Of a stretch of 64,000 nucleotides of DNA, positions 37,901 to 46,403 are shown piece by piece (the first letter of the stretch is position 1; every line of letters starts with the position of its first letter). The stretch comes from Pseudomonas fluorescens. Its GTDB lineage: Bacteria; Pseudomonadota; Gammaproteobacteria; Pseudomonadales; Pseudomonadaceae. The stretch is taken from positions 292,501 to 356,500 of the forward strand of contig NZ_CP078138.1 of the NCBI RefSeq assembly GCF_019212185.1, given 5' to 3'. Position numbers and translations under genes: made by a program. Under the pieces are notes generated by a model. It was not told where the DNA came from. It made no database searches and worked only from the letters and a program-made list of their open reading frames with translations.

Positions 37901-40290
37901 GTCAAGGGGTCGCGGTAAAATAGGTGATACAGGCCGCCTTCGAAATAAGGCGCCCGTGAGCGGTCAAGGTCAGATCTGGTAGCGTCCAGCGAGTCACTGA
38001 TGGTGAGCGTGACGGCTGGGGTAGTGCTCGGATACCGATCACAAGTAATTTCAAAGTTACTCCGGCCGGTGTTGCCGGTAATCGTCGTAGCTGATGGTGG
38101 AGCCATTAGACTATACTCCGTTGGCGCGGGTTAAATCGACGACTGACAGTGCCGGTAGTATAAACCGGCCTCAATCACAATTGAACCGAGCCATTGCTCA
38201 AGGTCCAAAGGTCATCGGCGTAACCGGCCGCGATTGGCGCATCAAGGTCGCGTGTGGAGAGCGTGATCTGGCCCGCCTCGGTGAATGCCGCTGTTAGCGG
38301 TACAAACGCGTCAGAACCGGTACGAATCAGGAGTGAATCATGAAGTTATAACGGCTGGCGTGGTGCTGGCACCAAGATTTTTCAAAGTTGCCTGCCGGTT
38401 AGTGCCGTAATGGATGTAGCTCGACGGTCGCGGGCCATGTACGTACAACATCATTGGCAAGGGGTAACGCCGACGATACAGTGCCGGAACTCTTGCCCGC
38501 TTCAAATCACACAATGACCGACCATTGCTCAAGGTCACGTCAACGGGTGCCGGCTGGAATATGGTCAGGGTTCGCACGTGTAGGTGATCGAGACTGCCTT
38601 CGGTAATAGCGCCGGTCACGGTCAAGGTCCAGACCGGTGGCGTCCAGCGAGAGTCCGCCACCTAAGTAGATGACGGCTGGGGGTCAGTGCTGCGGACACC
38701 AGGTTTTTCAAAGTTACCGCCGGAAGTGCCGGTAATGGTGGTACTTGACGTGGAGCCTTGACGTATACGTCGTTTGGCCAGGGGTATCGACGACGACACG
38801 TGCCGGAAGTCTGCCCGCAATTCAATCAAAATGACACGAGCATTGCTCAAAGGCACGGGTCATCGCGGTACCAGCAGGATTGGTACCAGCGTGTCGGTGT
38901 AGGTGAACGAGCCGCCTTCGTAAACAGCGGCCAGGTAGCGGTCAAGGTCATACCGGTAGCGTCCACGAGCGAGTTCCGCTGATGGTGGTGACGGCTATGG
39001 GTATTGCTTGGGACCGAAGGTTCTCGAATTACCAGCCGGTGGTGCGGTAATCGCGTCGTACTGACGGAGGAGACCATTACAACGTAAACATCATTGGGAC
39101 CGTTGTATCAACGACAACAGATTCACGGAAGTCTTGCCCCTTCATTGACGATGACCGAGCCATTGTCTCAAGTCATCGGGTCATCGCGGTACCAGCAGAG
39201 ATTAGTCAGCGAGGCGGTGTAAAGATGATCTGGCCGCCTATCGGTAATGGCAACCGGTAGCGGTCAAGGTCACAGAGCCAGTTGCAGTCCAAGCGAATCC
39301 ACTGATAGTCGTAAACGGCCGGTGTGGTGCTAGGACACCAATGTTCTCGCAAATTACCGCCGGTAAAGTGCCCGTAATGGTGGTACAGTAGACGGTGACC
39401 ATGACGTATACGTCGTCTGGCACAGGGGCTATCGACGACGTAACAGTGCCAAGAAGTCTTAGCCCGCTTCAACATAAATCACAATGACCGAGCCATTGCT
39501 CAAGGTCACGGTCAACGCGGTGCCGGCTGGATTGGTCAAGGTCGCGGTGTAAGTGATCTGGCCGCCTTCGGTAATGGCACCGGTAGCGGTCAAGGTCAGG
39601 CCGGTGGCGTCCAGCGAGTCACTGATGGTTGTGACGGCTGGGGTAGTGCTCGGCACCAGATTTTCAAAGTTGCCGCCGGTAGTGCCGGTAATGGAGGTGC
39701 TGACGGTGGAGCCATTGACGTATACGTCGTTGGCCGGGGTATCGACGACGACGGTGCCGGAAGTTTTGCCCGCTTCAATCACAATGACCGAGCCATTGCT
39801 CAAGGTCACGGTCATCGGCGTACCGGCCGGATTGGTCAGGGTCGCGGTGTAAGTGATCTGGCCGCCTTCGGTGATGCCGCTGGTAGCGGTCAACGTCAGA
39901 CCGGTCGAATCAGGTGAATCAGTGATGGTAGTAACGGCTGGCGTGGTGCCAGGCACCAGATTTTCAAAGTTACCGCCGGTGGCACCAGTAATGGTGGTAC
40001 TGACAGTACTGCCATTGTTGTAAACATCATTAGCCGGCGTATCTACAACGACGGTGCCAGTGGTTTTACCCGGCTCGATGGTAATGACCGAGCCATTGCT
40101 CAAGGTCACGGTCACCGGTGTCTGCGCCGGATTGGTCAGCGTGGCGGTGTAGGTAATCTGACCGCCCTCGGTGATCGTCGGCTGCGCGGTCAGGGTGACG
40201 GTGGTGGTGTCGATGGTGTCCGTGATCTGGGTGACAGCGGGTGCCGGGTCGACGGTTACTACCTGGTTACCGCCGCCTGTGGTGCCGGTG
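34940..40290 (-). repeat. Tandem array of A-type adhesin repeats (about 16 units), mostly corrupted
   Basis: Intact units at 39480-40200 are exactly 300 bases (100 residues). They read ITEGGQITYTATLTNPAG, then TVTLSNGS, a VVDTPANDVY segment, GGNFENLVP and TTPAVTTI. Anchors such as GGTCGCGGTGTAGGTGATC recur at about 320-350-base spacing down to about 35.2 kb. The A family is distinct from the B family and lies next to the N-terminal module. The changeover is near 34.93 kb. Confidence 0.87.
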
Positions 40291-41033
40291 ACGGTGACAG
40301 TAATTTGCGATGGGTCGACGTAGACGCTGTCATTGGGCGTCAGCGGCACGTTGACGCTGCCGGTGACCTGGCCGGCCGGGATGACGATGGTCGCGCCGTT
40401 GGACAGGGTGATGGTCAGATCGGTCAGTGGCGCGCGGGTGACGTTGGCGGTGTAGACCAATATGCCGCCGGCTTCGGTGATGGTCGGCGTGGCGCTCAGC
40501 GTTAGGACCGAGCCCGGTGCGGCGGTGTTGTCATTGCCGTTGTTGTTGACCTGTGGGCCGTTGGTTTCTTCAACGGCGGTGAAGGCCGAGTTGATGCCTG
40601 CGGTCGGGAAGCCAATGGTGGGATCAACCCGTCCGGCAGTGGCTTCGAGCATCACAAAACTGTGGCCACCACCGGCATCGCCGCCGCTGCCTGACGCGGA
40701 CTGGCCCGCTGCCGTGGCTTCCAGCTCGGTGGTCGGGTCGGCGCCGGCGACGATCGCTTGTTGCAGTTCCTCAACCGACGGCGCGGCTTGCGCAGTGGCT
40801 TGTGCCAGGTCAGTGCTGGAGTCCGGGGCGCTGGCGCTCCATTGCGTGTCACGGCCCAAATCAAGCAGACGACCGTCCGCCAATTCCAGAGTGACGGCTC
40901 CCGCCAGGCCAGTGTCCAACTGGTCGCCTACGAACAGTCGATCGCCTTCAATCAAAACGCGTCGAGTGCCCTCTGGGGACACCGCGAAAACTTGACCAAC
41001 AATGCTTTTGACGATGGCAACAACACTGCTCAT
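39459..41033 (-). CDS. lapA: LapA N-terminal part: retention module, LapG cleavage site and first A repeats
   Basis: The first 524 codons of lapA are open. Residues 1 to about 125 form the retention module (start MSSVVAIVKSIVGQVFAVSP), which stalls in the LapE pore and holds the adhesin in the outer membrane. The LapG site TAAG lies at residues 107-110, as in P. fluorescens Pf0-1, preceded by a helical stretch (SVEELQQAIVAGADPTTELEA). A Gly/Ser-rich linker (GQSASGSGGDAGGGHS) follows. One divergent and about three clean A repeats come next, ending where the frame is lost near 39.47 kb. There is no Sec signal, as expected for type I secretion. GGAGAG seven bases before the ATG supports the start. 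The last few residues are already past the first insertion. Confidence 0.95.
   Translation of the reverse strand: MSSVVAIVKSIVGQVFAVSPEGTRRVLIEGDRLFVGDQLDTGLAGAVTLELADGRLLDLGRDTQWSASAPDSSTDLAQATAQAAPSVEELQQAIVAGADPTTELEATAAGQSASGSGGDAGGGHSFVMLEATAGRVDPTIGFPTAGINSAFTAVEETNGPQVNNNGNDNTAAPGSVLTLSATPTITEAGGILVYTANVTRAPLTDLTITLSNGATIVIPAGQVTGSVNVPLTPNDSVYVDPSQITVTVTGTTGGGNQVVTVDPAPAVTQITDTIDTTTVTLTAQPTITEGGQITYTATLTNPAQTPVTVTLSNGSVITIEPGKTTGTVVVDTPANDVYNNGSTVSTTITGATGGNFENLVPGTTPAVTTITDSPDSTGLTLTATSGITEGGQITYTATLTNPAGTPMTVTLSNGSVIVIEAGKTSGTVVVDTPANDVYVNGSTVSTSITGTTGGNFENLVPSTTPAVTTISDSLDATGLTLTATGAITEGGQITYTATLTNPAGTALTVTLSNGSVIVIYVEAG
40704..40715 (-). other. lapA: Codons of the LapG cleavage motif TAAG in LapA
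   Basis: The codons ACG GCA GCG GGC encode Thr107-Ala-Ala-Gly110. In characterised LapA the cut falls between the two alanines and frees the adhesin. Confidence 0.9.
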
Positions 41034-41146
41034 TGAAGACTCTCCGATGTTCCGTTCAGTAGGCTTCCATTGATCTGAAGGGCCTCTTGCCCATTCAGCC
41101 TGGATGTACTTGGAAAATAATAGACGTACAAATGACGCTCTTTTTC

Positions 41147-41160
41147 GTCAATAATTTGGC
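41147..41160 (+). promoter_or_regulatory. FleQ-box-like site 1 upstream of lapA
   Basis: GTCAATAATTTGGC matches 11 of 13 defined positions of the FleQ consensus as I recall it (GTCaNTAAAtTGAC). It lies 114-127 bases upstream of the lapA start. FleQ is a c-di-GMP-responsive regulator known to control lapA in P. putida. Confidence 0.45.
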
Positions 41161-41185
41161 TATAACTTTTCGCAATTAACTCAAT

Positions 41186-41199
41186 GCCAAACTATTGAC
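41186..41199 (-). promoter_or_regulatory. FleQ-box-like site 2, inverted copy
   Basis: On the minus strand it reads GTCAATAGTTTGGC, which is 13 of 14 identical to site 1 and in opposite orientation, 25 bases away. It matches 10 of 13 consensus positions. The near-identity of the two copies suggests a real paired binding site whatever the protein. Confidence 0.45.
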
Positions 41200-41390
41200 C
41201 TTATTGGAGGCATCCTAAACAATCGCCCAAGTAATGTCACATTGATATTTACGCGGCGACCTGACCTACAGCATGTATTTCAGTTAATAGTTTTGAGCGT
41301 TACGACATACGGTTATTCCGGTTGCCATTTTCCGCCGCAGCCCGCCTTTTTTGCTGTGATTCGAGACATGAAGTCCTGGGAAATTCTTTT

Positions 41391-42743
41391 ATGCTTTCGC
41401 ACTTGTTCAAAGCTCTACCTTTCGCACTCGCCGCCAGTTTCGTACAAGCTCAAACCCTCCCCCAAGCCATGCAACAGGCACTGGATGTCCATCCGGAAAT
41501 CCAGGCAGGCGTGAACAGTCGTTTGGCCGCGGATTATCAATTAAGAGCGGCTGAAGGGGGATACCTGCCGAAGGTCGATCTGCTCGGCGGTTATGGCCGT
41601 GAAGGTACTGACAGTCCTTCTACCCGGTCGGGAACGGGGCGTAATGATTGGGAAACTCTGAACCGGGGTGAGTCAAGTTTACGTCTGCAGCAGATGGTTT
41701 TTGACGGTTTTGCGACGTCCAGCGAAGTTGGGCGTCAACAAGCCACCGTTAATTCCCGTGCCTATTCGTTGTTGGGCACCTCCGAGCGCACCGCGCTGAC
41801 CGTTGCCCAGGTTTATCTCGACGTGCTGAGCCGCCGGGAGTTCGTGCAACTGGCTGAAGACAATCTGCGCAACCACGAGCGGATCTTTGACCAGATCCGC
41901 CTGCGCACCGAGCGCGGCGTCGGTCGTACCGCCGACCGCGACCAGGCGGAAGCCCGTCTGGCCCAGGCCCGCAACAACCTGATCACCGAACAGACCAACC
42001 TCGCGGATGCCCAGACCAACTTCCTCAGCGCCGTCGGCCAGATGCCCGACCAATTGGAGCGTCCTGCGCCGTTCCTGGCCATGTTGCCGGCCGACCTGAA
42101 TGAAGCGCGCCAGCAGATGCTGGATAACAGCCCGATCCTGCGCTCCGCGGAGTCGGACATCGTCGCGGCGGAAAAGCAGTACGACACCGCCAAGTCGACT
42201 TTTTACCCGCGCTTTGATGCCGAGTTGGGACGTTCCGCCGATAACGACATCGATGGCTCGGACGGTCACAGCAATGAGTGGCAGGCCATGTTGCGCATGC
42301 GATTCAACCTGTATGCCGGCGGCAGCAACAAGGCCGACCTGGAATCCAAGGCCTATCTGTCCAACCAGGCATTGGATGTGCGCAACAACGCCTTGCGCGT
42401 ATTGAATGAAGAGTTAGGTCTGGCCTGGAACGCCTTGAACAACGCCAACGCCCAGGTGCCAATCGCGCAGAAATACGTCGACTACAGCACCAGCGTGCGC
42501 AGCGCCTACCAGCAGCAGTTCAGCCTTGGCGAACGAACCCTGCTTGACTTGCTCGACAGTGAAAACGAGTTGTTCAACGCTTCCCGCCGCCTGGTGGAAA
42601 TCAAGAACATTCAGTTATTTACTCAATATCGAATCAAGGCGACCATGGGCGAGTTGCTCAAGAGCCAGGGAGTGGTCGCACCGATGGCCTCCGTCGTACA
42701 GAACGACGTGAAGCCAAAAGTTCAGCTACCTGGCATGAATTGA
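41391..42743 (+). CDS. lapE: LapE, TolC-like outer-membrane protein of the LapA exporter
   Basis: LapE forms the outer-membrane channel of the type I system that exports LapA, and the LapA retention module lodges in it. The 450-residue product has a signal peptide of about 20 residues (MLSHLFKALPFALAASFVQA) and two TolC/OEP repeats with long periplasmic helices. Family motifs include ALTVAQVYLDVL, YPRFDAELG and the closing FSLGERTLLDLLDSENELF. The frame is open from 41322, but the ATG at 41391 gives the proper signal peptide. It heads a lapE-lapB-lapC operon: lapB follows after 40 bases. Confidence 0.94.
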   Translation: MLSHLFKALPFALAASFVQAQTLPQAMQQALDVHPEIQAGVNSRLAADYQLRAAEGGYLPKVDLLGGYGREGTDSPSTRSGTGRNDWETLNRGESSLRLQQMVFDGFATSSEVGRQQATVNSRAYSLLGTSERTALTVAQVYLDVLSRREFVQLAEDNLRNHERIFDQIRLRTERGVGRTADRDQAEARLAQARNNLITEQTNLADAQTNFLSAVGQMPDQLERPAPFLAMLPADLNEARQQMLDNSPILRSAESDIVAAEKQYDTAKSTFYPRFDAELGRSADNDIDGSDGHSNEWQAMLRMRFNLYAGGSNKADLESKAYLSNQALDVRNNALRVLNEELGLAWNALNNANAQVPIAQKYVDYSTSVRSAYQQQFSLGERTLLDLLDSENELFNASRRLVEIKNIQLFTQYRIKATMGELLKSQGVVAPMASVVQNDVKPKVQLPGMN

Positions 42744-42783
42744 GCTTTATTTAATCTTCAATTGATAGCCAAGAGTATCGAGC

Positions 42784-44940
42784 GTGGAATCAGAAGCCAG
42801 TCGAGTTCATCTCAGTCATGATCCACGCGCCTCGCACGATGATCCGTTACTCGACGGATTGTTGGCGCTGTGCATGCTGCACCAGAAACCTGCCAGCGCG
42901 GCGATGCTGACCACCGGTCTGCCATTGCCCAAGCAGCGCCTGAGCGTCGAGCTGCTGCCACGCGCCGCCGCGCGTGCCGGCCTGCAAGGGCGGGTGCTGC
43001 AACGCAAGCTGGATAAGATTCCATCGATCGCCATGCCGGCACTGCTGTTGCTCAAGGATGACCGTAGTGCGGTCCTGTTGGGTTGGCACGGCGACGATCA
43101 GGCGCGATTGCTGCTCAGCGAAAGCGACGGCGGCGAAGTCCTGGTCAGCCGCGAGCTGCTGGCCGACGATTACACCGGCCAGGCGTTCTTCGCCCAGCCA
43201 CAGCATAAATTTGACGTTAACCACGGCACCCTGATCCCGCGTGCGCGCTCGTGGTTCCGCGACACCCTCAAGCGCTCGCGCTGGCTTTACGCCGATGCGA
43301 TTGCCGCGAGTTTCCTGATCAACATCATCGCCATGGCCGCGCCCCTGTTCGTGATGAACGTCTATGACCGTGTAGTGCCCAACCAGGCCGAGGCGACCCT
43401 GTGGGTGCTGGTGGTCGGGATAACCGGCGCCTATATGTTCGACCTGATCCTCAAGAGCTTGCGCAGTTTGTGCCTGGACCTGGCCGGCAAGAAAACCGAC
43501 CTGATCATTTCAGCCACGCTGTTTGAGCGGATTGTCGGCATGTCGATGAAATACCGTCCCGCCCGGGTCGGTAGCTTTGCGCAGAACATCCATGAGTTTC
43601 AGAGCCTGCGCGACTTCCTCGCGTCGCTGACACTCACCAGCCTGATCGACCTGCCGTTTACCCTGCTGATCTTCCTGGTGATCGCCCTGTTGGGTGGGCA
43701 CCTGGTATGGATCCCGGTGCTGGCATTCCCGATCGCCCTGCTCATTGGCTATATGTTGCAGAAGCCGTTGCAGGCGACCATGGAGCGCACCATGGCGCTC
43801 GGCGCCGAGCGCCAGTCGAGCCTGATCGAGACCCTCTCCGGCCTCGACGCGGTCAAGGTCAACAACGCCGAGAGCGAGCGCCAGTACCAGTGGGAGCAGA
43901 CCATCGGCACCCTCAGCCGTCTGGAGCTGCGGGTCAAAATGCTCTCCGGGCTGTCGATCAACATCACTCTGCTGATCCAGCAATTGGCCGGGGTGATCAT
44001 GATCGCCTTCGGGGTCTACCAGATCATCGCCGGCAACCTCAGCATGGGTGGCCTGATCGCCTGCTACATGCTCAGTGGCCGCGCCCTCAGCCCCCTGGCT
44101 TCGCTGTCCGGCTTGCTGACCCGCTATCAACAGGCCAAGGTCACCATGAGCTCGGTCGACCATATGATGGAGTTGCCGCAAGAGCGCAACTTTGACGAGC
44201 GCCCACTGAGCCGCCAGGTGGTGCAGGGCGCCATCGAGTGCCGACAATTGAACTTCACCTACCCGGGCCAGCAAACCCCGGCGTTGAAAAACATCAACCT
44301 GGTGATCAAGCCCGGCGAGAAAATCGGCATCATCGGCCGCAGTGGTTCGGGCAAGAGCTCCCTGGCCAAACTGCTGGTCGGCCTTTACCAGCCGGACGAA
44401 GGTGCCTTGCTGGTGGACGGCGTGGACATTCGGCAGATCGACGTCAGCGAATTGCGCCACAACATCGGCTACGTTCCGCAAGATATCCAGCTGCTGGCCG
44501 GCACCCTGCGTGACAACCTGGTGTCCGGTGCGCGCTACATGGAAGACGAACTAGTGCTGCAGGCCGCTGAGTTGGCAGGTGTGCACGAATTTGCCCGCCT
44601 GCACCCGCAAGGCTATGAGCTGCAAGTCGGTGAGCGTGGGCAAAATCTCTCCGGCGGTCAGCGCCAGAACGTGGCCATGGCCCGGGCGTTGCTGCTCAAC
44701 CCGCCGATCCTGCTGCTCGACGAGCCGACCAGCGCGATGGACAACACCGGTGAAGAACGCTTGAAACAACGCCTGCAGTCGGTGATCGAGAGCAAAACCG
44801 TGCTACTGGTCACACACCGGGCCTCACTGCTGTCGCTGGTTGACCGGTTGCTGGTGATCGACCGCGGGCAGATTCTCGCCGATGGCCCAAAAGCCGTGGT
44901 TATGGAAGCTTTGAAGAAGGGGCAGATCAGTGTTGCTTAA
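42784..44940 (+). CDS. lapB: LapB, type I secretion ABC transporter for LapA
   Basis: LapB is the inner-membrane ATPase that drives LapA export. The 718-residue protein has three parts. An N-terminal C39-peptidase-like domain (about residues 20-140) lacks a recognisable catalytic Cys/His pair, so it serves substrate recruitment. A six-helix ABC membrane domain (about 165-440) follows, then a nucleotide-binding domain. The last shows Walker A GRSGSGKSS (about 518-526), signature LSGGQ (about 622-626), Walker B ILLLDEP (about 642-648) and the switch His in LLVTHR. The start is GTG at 42784. Its last 11 bases overlap the lapC start, so the two are translationally coupled. Confidence 0.95.
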   Translation: MESEASRVHLSHDPRASHDDPLLDGLLALCMLHQKPASAAMLTTGLPLPKQRLSVELLPRAAARAGLQGRVLQRKLDKIPSIAMPALLLLKDDRSAVLLGWHGDDQARLLLSESDGGEVLVSRELLADDYTGQAFFAQPQHKFDVNHGTLIPRARSWFRDTLKRSRWLYADAIAASFLINIIAMAAPLFVMNVYDRVVPNQAEATLWVLVVGITGAYMFDLILKSLRSLCLDLAGKKTDLIISATLFERIVGMSMKYRPARVGSFAQNIHEFQSLRDFLASLTLTSLIDLPFTLLIFLVIALLGGHLVWIPVLAFPIALLIGYMLQKPLQATMERTMALGAERQSSLIETLSGLDAVKVNNAESERQYQWEQTIGTLSRLELRVKMLSGLSINITLLIQQLAGVIMIAFGVYQIIAGNLSMGGLIACYMLSGRALSPLASLSGLLTRYQQAKVTMSSVDHMMELPQERNFDERPLSRQVVQGAIECRQLNFTYPGQQTPALKNINLVIKPGEKIGIIGRSGSGKSSLAKLLVGLYQPDEGALLVDGVDIRQIDVSELRHNIGYVPQDIQLLAGTLRDNLVSGARYMEDELVLQAAELAGVHEFARLHPQGYELQVGERGQNLSGGQRQNVAMARALLLNPPILLLDEPTSAMDNTGEERLKQRLQSVIESKTVLLVTHRASLLSLVDRLLVIDRGQILADGPKAVVMEALKKGQISVA

Positions 44941-46297
44941 GTCCGGCGTGCGCGACTCGATCCGCAGTTACTTCAAAGGCTCCGACTCACTCGATGGCCA
45001 GCCTTTGCCCGAGGTAAAGAAAGCCCTGATCGAAGACGCCCCAAGGGTGGTCCGCTTGACCATCTGGGGCATCATCGCCTTCTTCCTGTTCATGTTGTTG
45101 TGGGCCAACTTCGCTGTGATCGACGAAGTCACCCGTGGCGATGGCAAGGCCATTCCATCCTCCAAGCTGCAGAAAATCCAGAACCTGGAAGGCGGTATCG
45201 TCTCCGAGCTGTTCGTCCGCGAAGGGCAAATCGTCGAGGCCGGTGCGCCGCTGATTCGCCTGGATGACACGCGGTTTGTCTCCAACGCCGGCGAAACCGA
45301 GGCTGATCGTCTGTCCATGTTGCTGCGTGTGGAGCGTTTGAGCGCGGAGGTCGATGATCGCCCGCTGGCGTTTGCCGCCGATGTAATGAAGGCGGTGCCG
45401 GTGCAGGCCGCCAGTGAAGAGTCGTTGTACATCAGCCGCCGCCAGCAACTGCACGATGAAATCGGCGGCTTGCAAGAGCAGTTGATCCAGCGTCAGCAAG
45501 AGCTGCGCGAGTTCATTTCCAAACAAGCGCAATACCGTCAGGCCCTGAGTCTGCAGCGCCAGGAAATCAACATGTCCGAGCCGCTGGTGGCGCAAGGTGC
45601 GGTATCGCCTGTGGAAGTGCTGCGCCTCAAGCGCGCCGAAGTCGAGACCCGCGGCCAACTGGACGCGACCACCCTGGCGATTCCCCGCGCCGAGTCGGCG
45701 ATCAAGGAAGTACAACGCAAGATCGACGAAACCCGTGGCAAGTTCCGCAGTGAGGCGCTGACCCAACTGAACGAGGCGCGCACCGAACTGAACAAGGCGC
45801 AAGCCACTGGCAAGGCCCTGGAAGACCGCGTCAGCCGGACGCTGGTGACCTCGCCGGTACGGGGCATCGTCAAGCAGTTGCTGGTCAATACCATTGGCGG
45901 GGTGATCCAGCCCGGCAGCGATATGGTGGAAATCGTGCCGCTGGACGACACCCTGTTGGTGGAGGCGAAGATCCGTCCGCAGGACATCGCGTTCCTGCAC
46001 CCGGGCCAGGAAGCCGTGGTCAAGTTCACCGCCTATGACTACACCATCTATGGCGGCCTCAAGGCCAAGCTGGAAAAGATCGGCGCCGACACCATCACCG
46101 ACGAAGACAAGAAAACCACCTACTACATGATCACCCTGCGCACCGAACGCAGCCATCTGGGCACCGATGAGAAACCGCTGCTGATCATCCCCGGCATGGT
46201 TGCCTCGGTGGACATCATCACCGGCAAGAAAACCATCCTCAGTTATTTGCTCAAGCCGATCATCAAGGCAAGGGCGGAGGCGTTGCATGAGCGCTAA
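44930..46297 (+). CDS. lapC: LapC, HlyD-family membrane-fusion protein of the LapA exporter
   Basis: LapC bridges LapB and LapE across the periplasm. The 455-residue product has a short cytoplasmic N-terminus, one membrane helix at about residues 40-61 (IWGIIAFFLFMLLWANFAVI) and a lipoyl half-motif (LQKIQNLEGGIVSELFVREG). Long periplasmic coiled-coil helices rich in Gln/Glu/Arg follow, then a beta-barrel domain ending in TGKKTILSYLLKPI. The family hallmark SPVRGIVKQLLVNTIGGVI is present. The start is GTG at 44930, inside the end of lapB, with AAGAAGGGG upstream. It is the last gene of the lapEBC operon. Confidence 0.94.
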   Translation: MLLKSGVRDSIRSYFKGSDSLDGQPLPEVKKALIEDAPRVVRLTIWGIIAFFLFMLLWANFAVIDEVTRGDGKAIPSSKLQKIQNLEGGIVSELFVREGQIVEAGAPLIRLDDTRFVSNAGETEADRLSMLLRVERLSAEVDDRPLAFAADVMKAVPVQAASEESLYISRRQQLHDEIGGLQEQLIQRQQELREFISKQAQYRQALSLQRQEINMSEPLVAQGAVSPVEVLRLKRAEVETRGQLDATTLAIPRAESAIKEVQRKIDETRGKFRSEALTQLNEARTELNKAQATGKALEDRVSRTLVTSPVRGIVKQLLVNTIGGVIQPGSDMVEIVPLDDTLLVEAKIRPQDIAFLHPGQEAVVKFTAYDYTIYGGLKAKLEKIGADTITDEDKKTTYYMITLRTERSHLGTDEKPLLIIPGMVASVDIITGKKTILSYLLKPIIKARAEALHER

Positions 46298-46403
46298 GCG
46301 CTAAGCCTCAAGCTTGGAGCTTGGCAGATGAGAATGGTTGTCCTTTGGTGTTGAGGTGCGCGACAATCGCCGCCTTTGTTTCGGCGCCTCAAAAAGGATT
46401 TCC

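Larger units (their letters stand above)
8500..41033 (-). pseudogene. lapA: lapA, giant repetitive biofilm adhesin: full extent, frame broken by apparent sequence errors
   Basis: The entry marks the extent of one gene. Its intact 5' end (retention module) is at 41033 and its intact 3' end (vWFA domain, RTX repeats, export signal) is at 8500. Between about 12.77 and 39.47 kb every frame is interrupted. The sequence there is still clearly the same two families of about 100-residue repeats seen intact at both ends, with irregular one- to four-base insertions and fewer deletions. LapA proteins are retained RTX-type adhesins needed for irreversible attachment, and the intact lapG, lapD and lapEBC genes argue that the gene is functional. 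Correcting for the net insertion of roughly 12% suggests a real gene near 29-30 kb (9,000-10,000 residues). It is listed as pseudogene only because no continuous frame exists in the sequence as given. Confidence 0.8.
41034..41390. other. Divergent lapA / lapE intergenic control region
   Basis: This 357-base, relatively AT-rich stretch separates the divergent starts of lapA (41033) and lapE (41391). It holds an inverted pair of FleQ-box-like sequences at 41147-41199 and a short hairpin TGACG(N8)CGTCA around 41133-41150. No convincing -35/-10 pair could be chosen for either direction. Confidence 0.7.

Noticed and set aside
12850..39458. Dozens of 60-150 residue ORFs on both strands
   Set aside because: They are fragments of frameshifted adhesin repeats or their antisense readings; none has an independent start region or family.
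12766..39475. lapA as a truly degenerate pseudogene
   Set aside because: The error pattern is insertion-dominated, dense and confined to the repeat, and the dedicated protease, receptor and exporter genes are all intact.
12122..40290. Tandem repeats considered as a CRISPR array or satellite
   Set aside because: Units are 300-309 bases, encode protein in the intact copies, and have no short direct-repeat/spacer alternation.
41195..41223. TTGACC with AACAAT at 17 bases as a lapE promoter
   Set aside because: The -10 is poor, and the -35 lies within the second FleQ-like box, so the match may be incidental.
46303..46328. Short inverted repeat CAAGCTTGGAGCTTG after lapC as a terminator
   Set aside because: The stem is short and no T run follows; it may be decayed extragenic repeat sequence.
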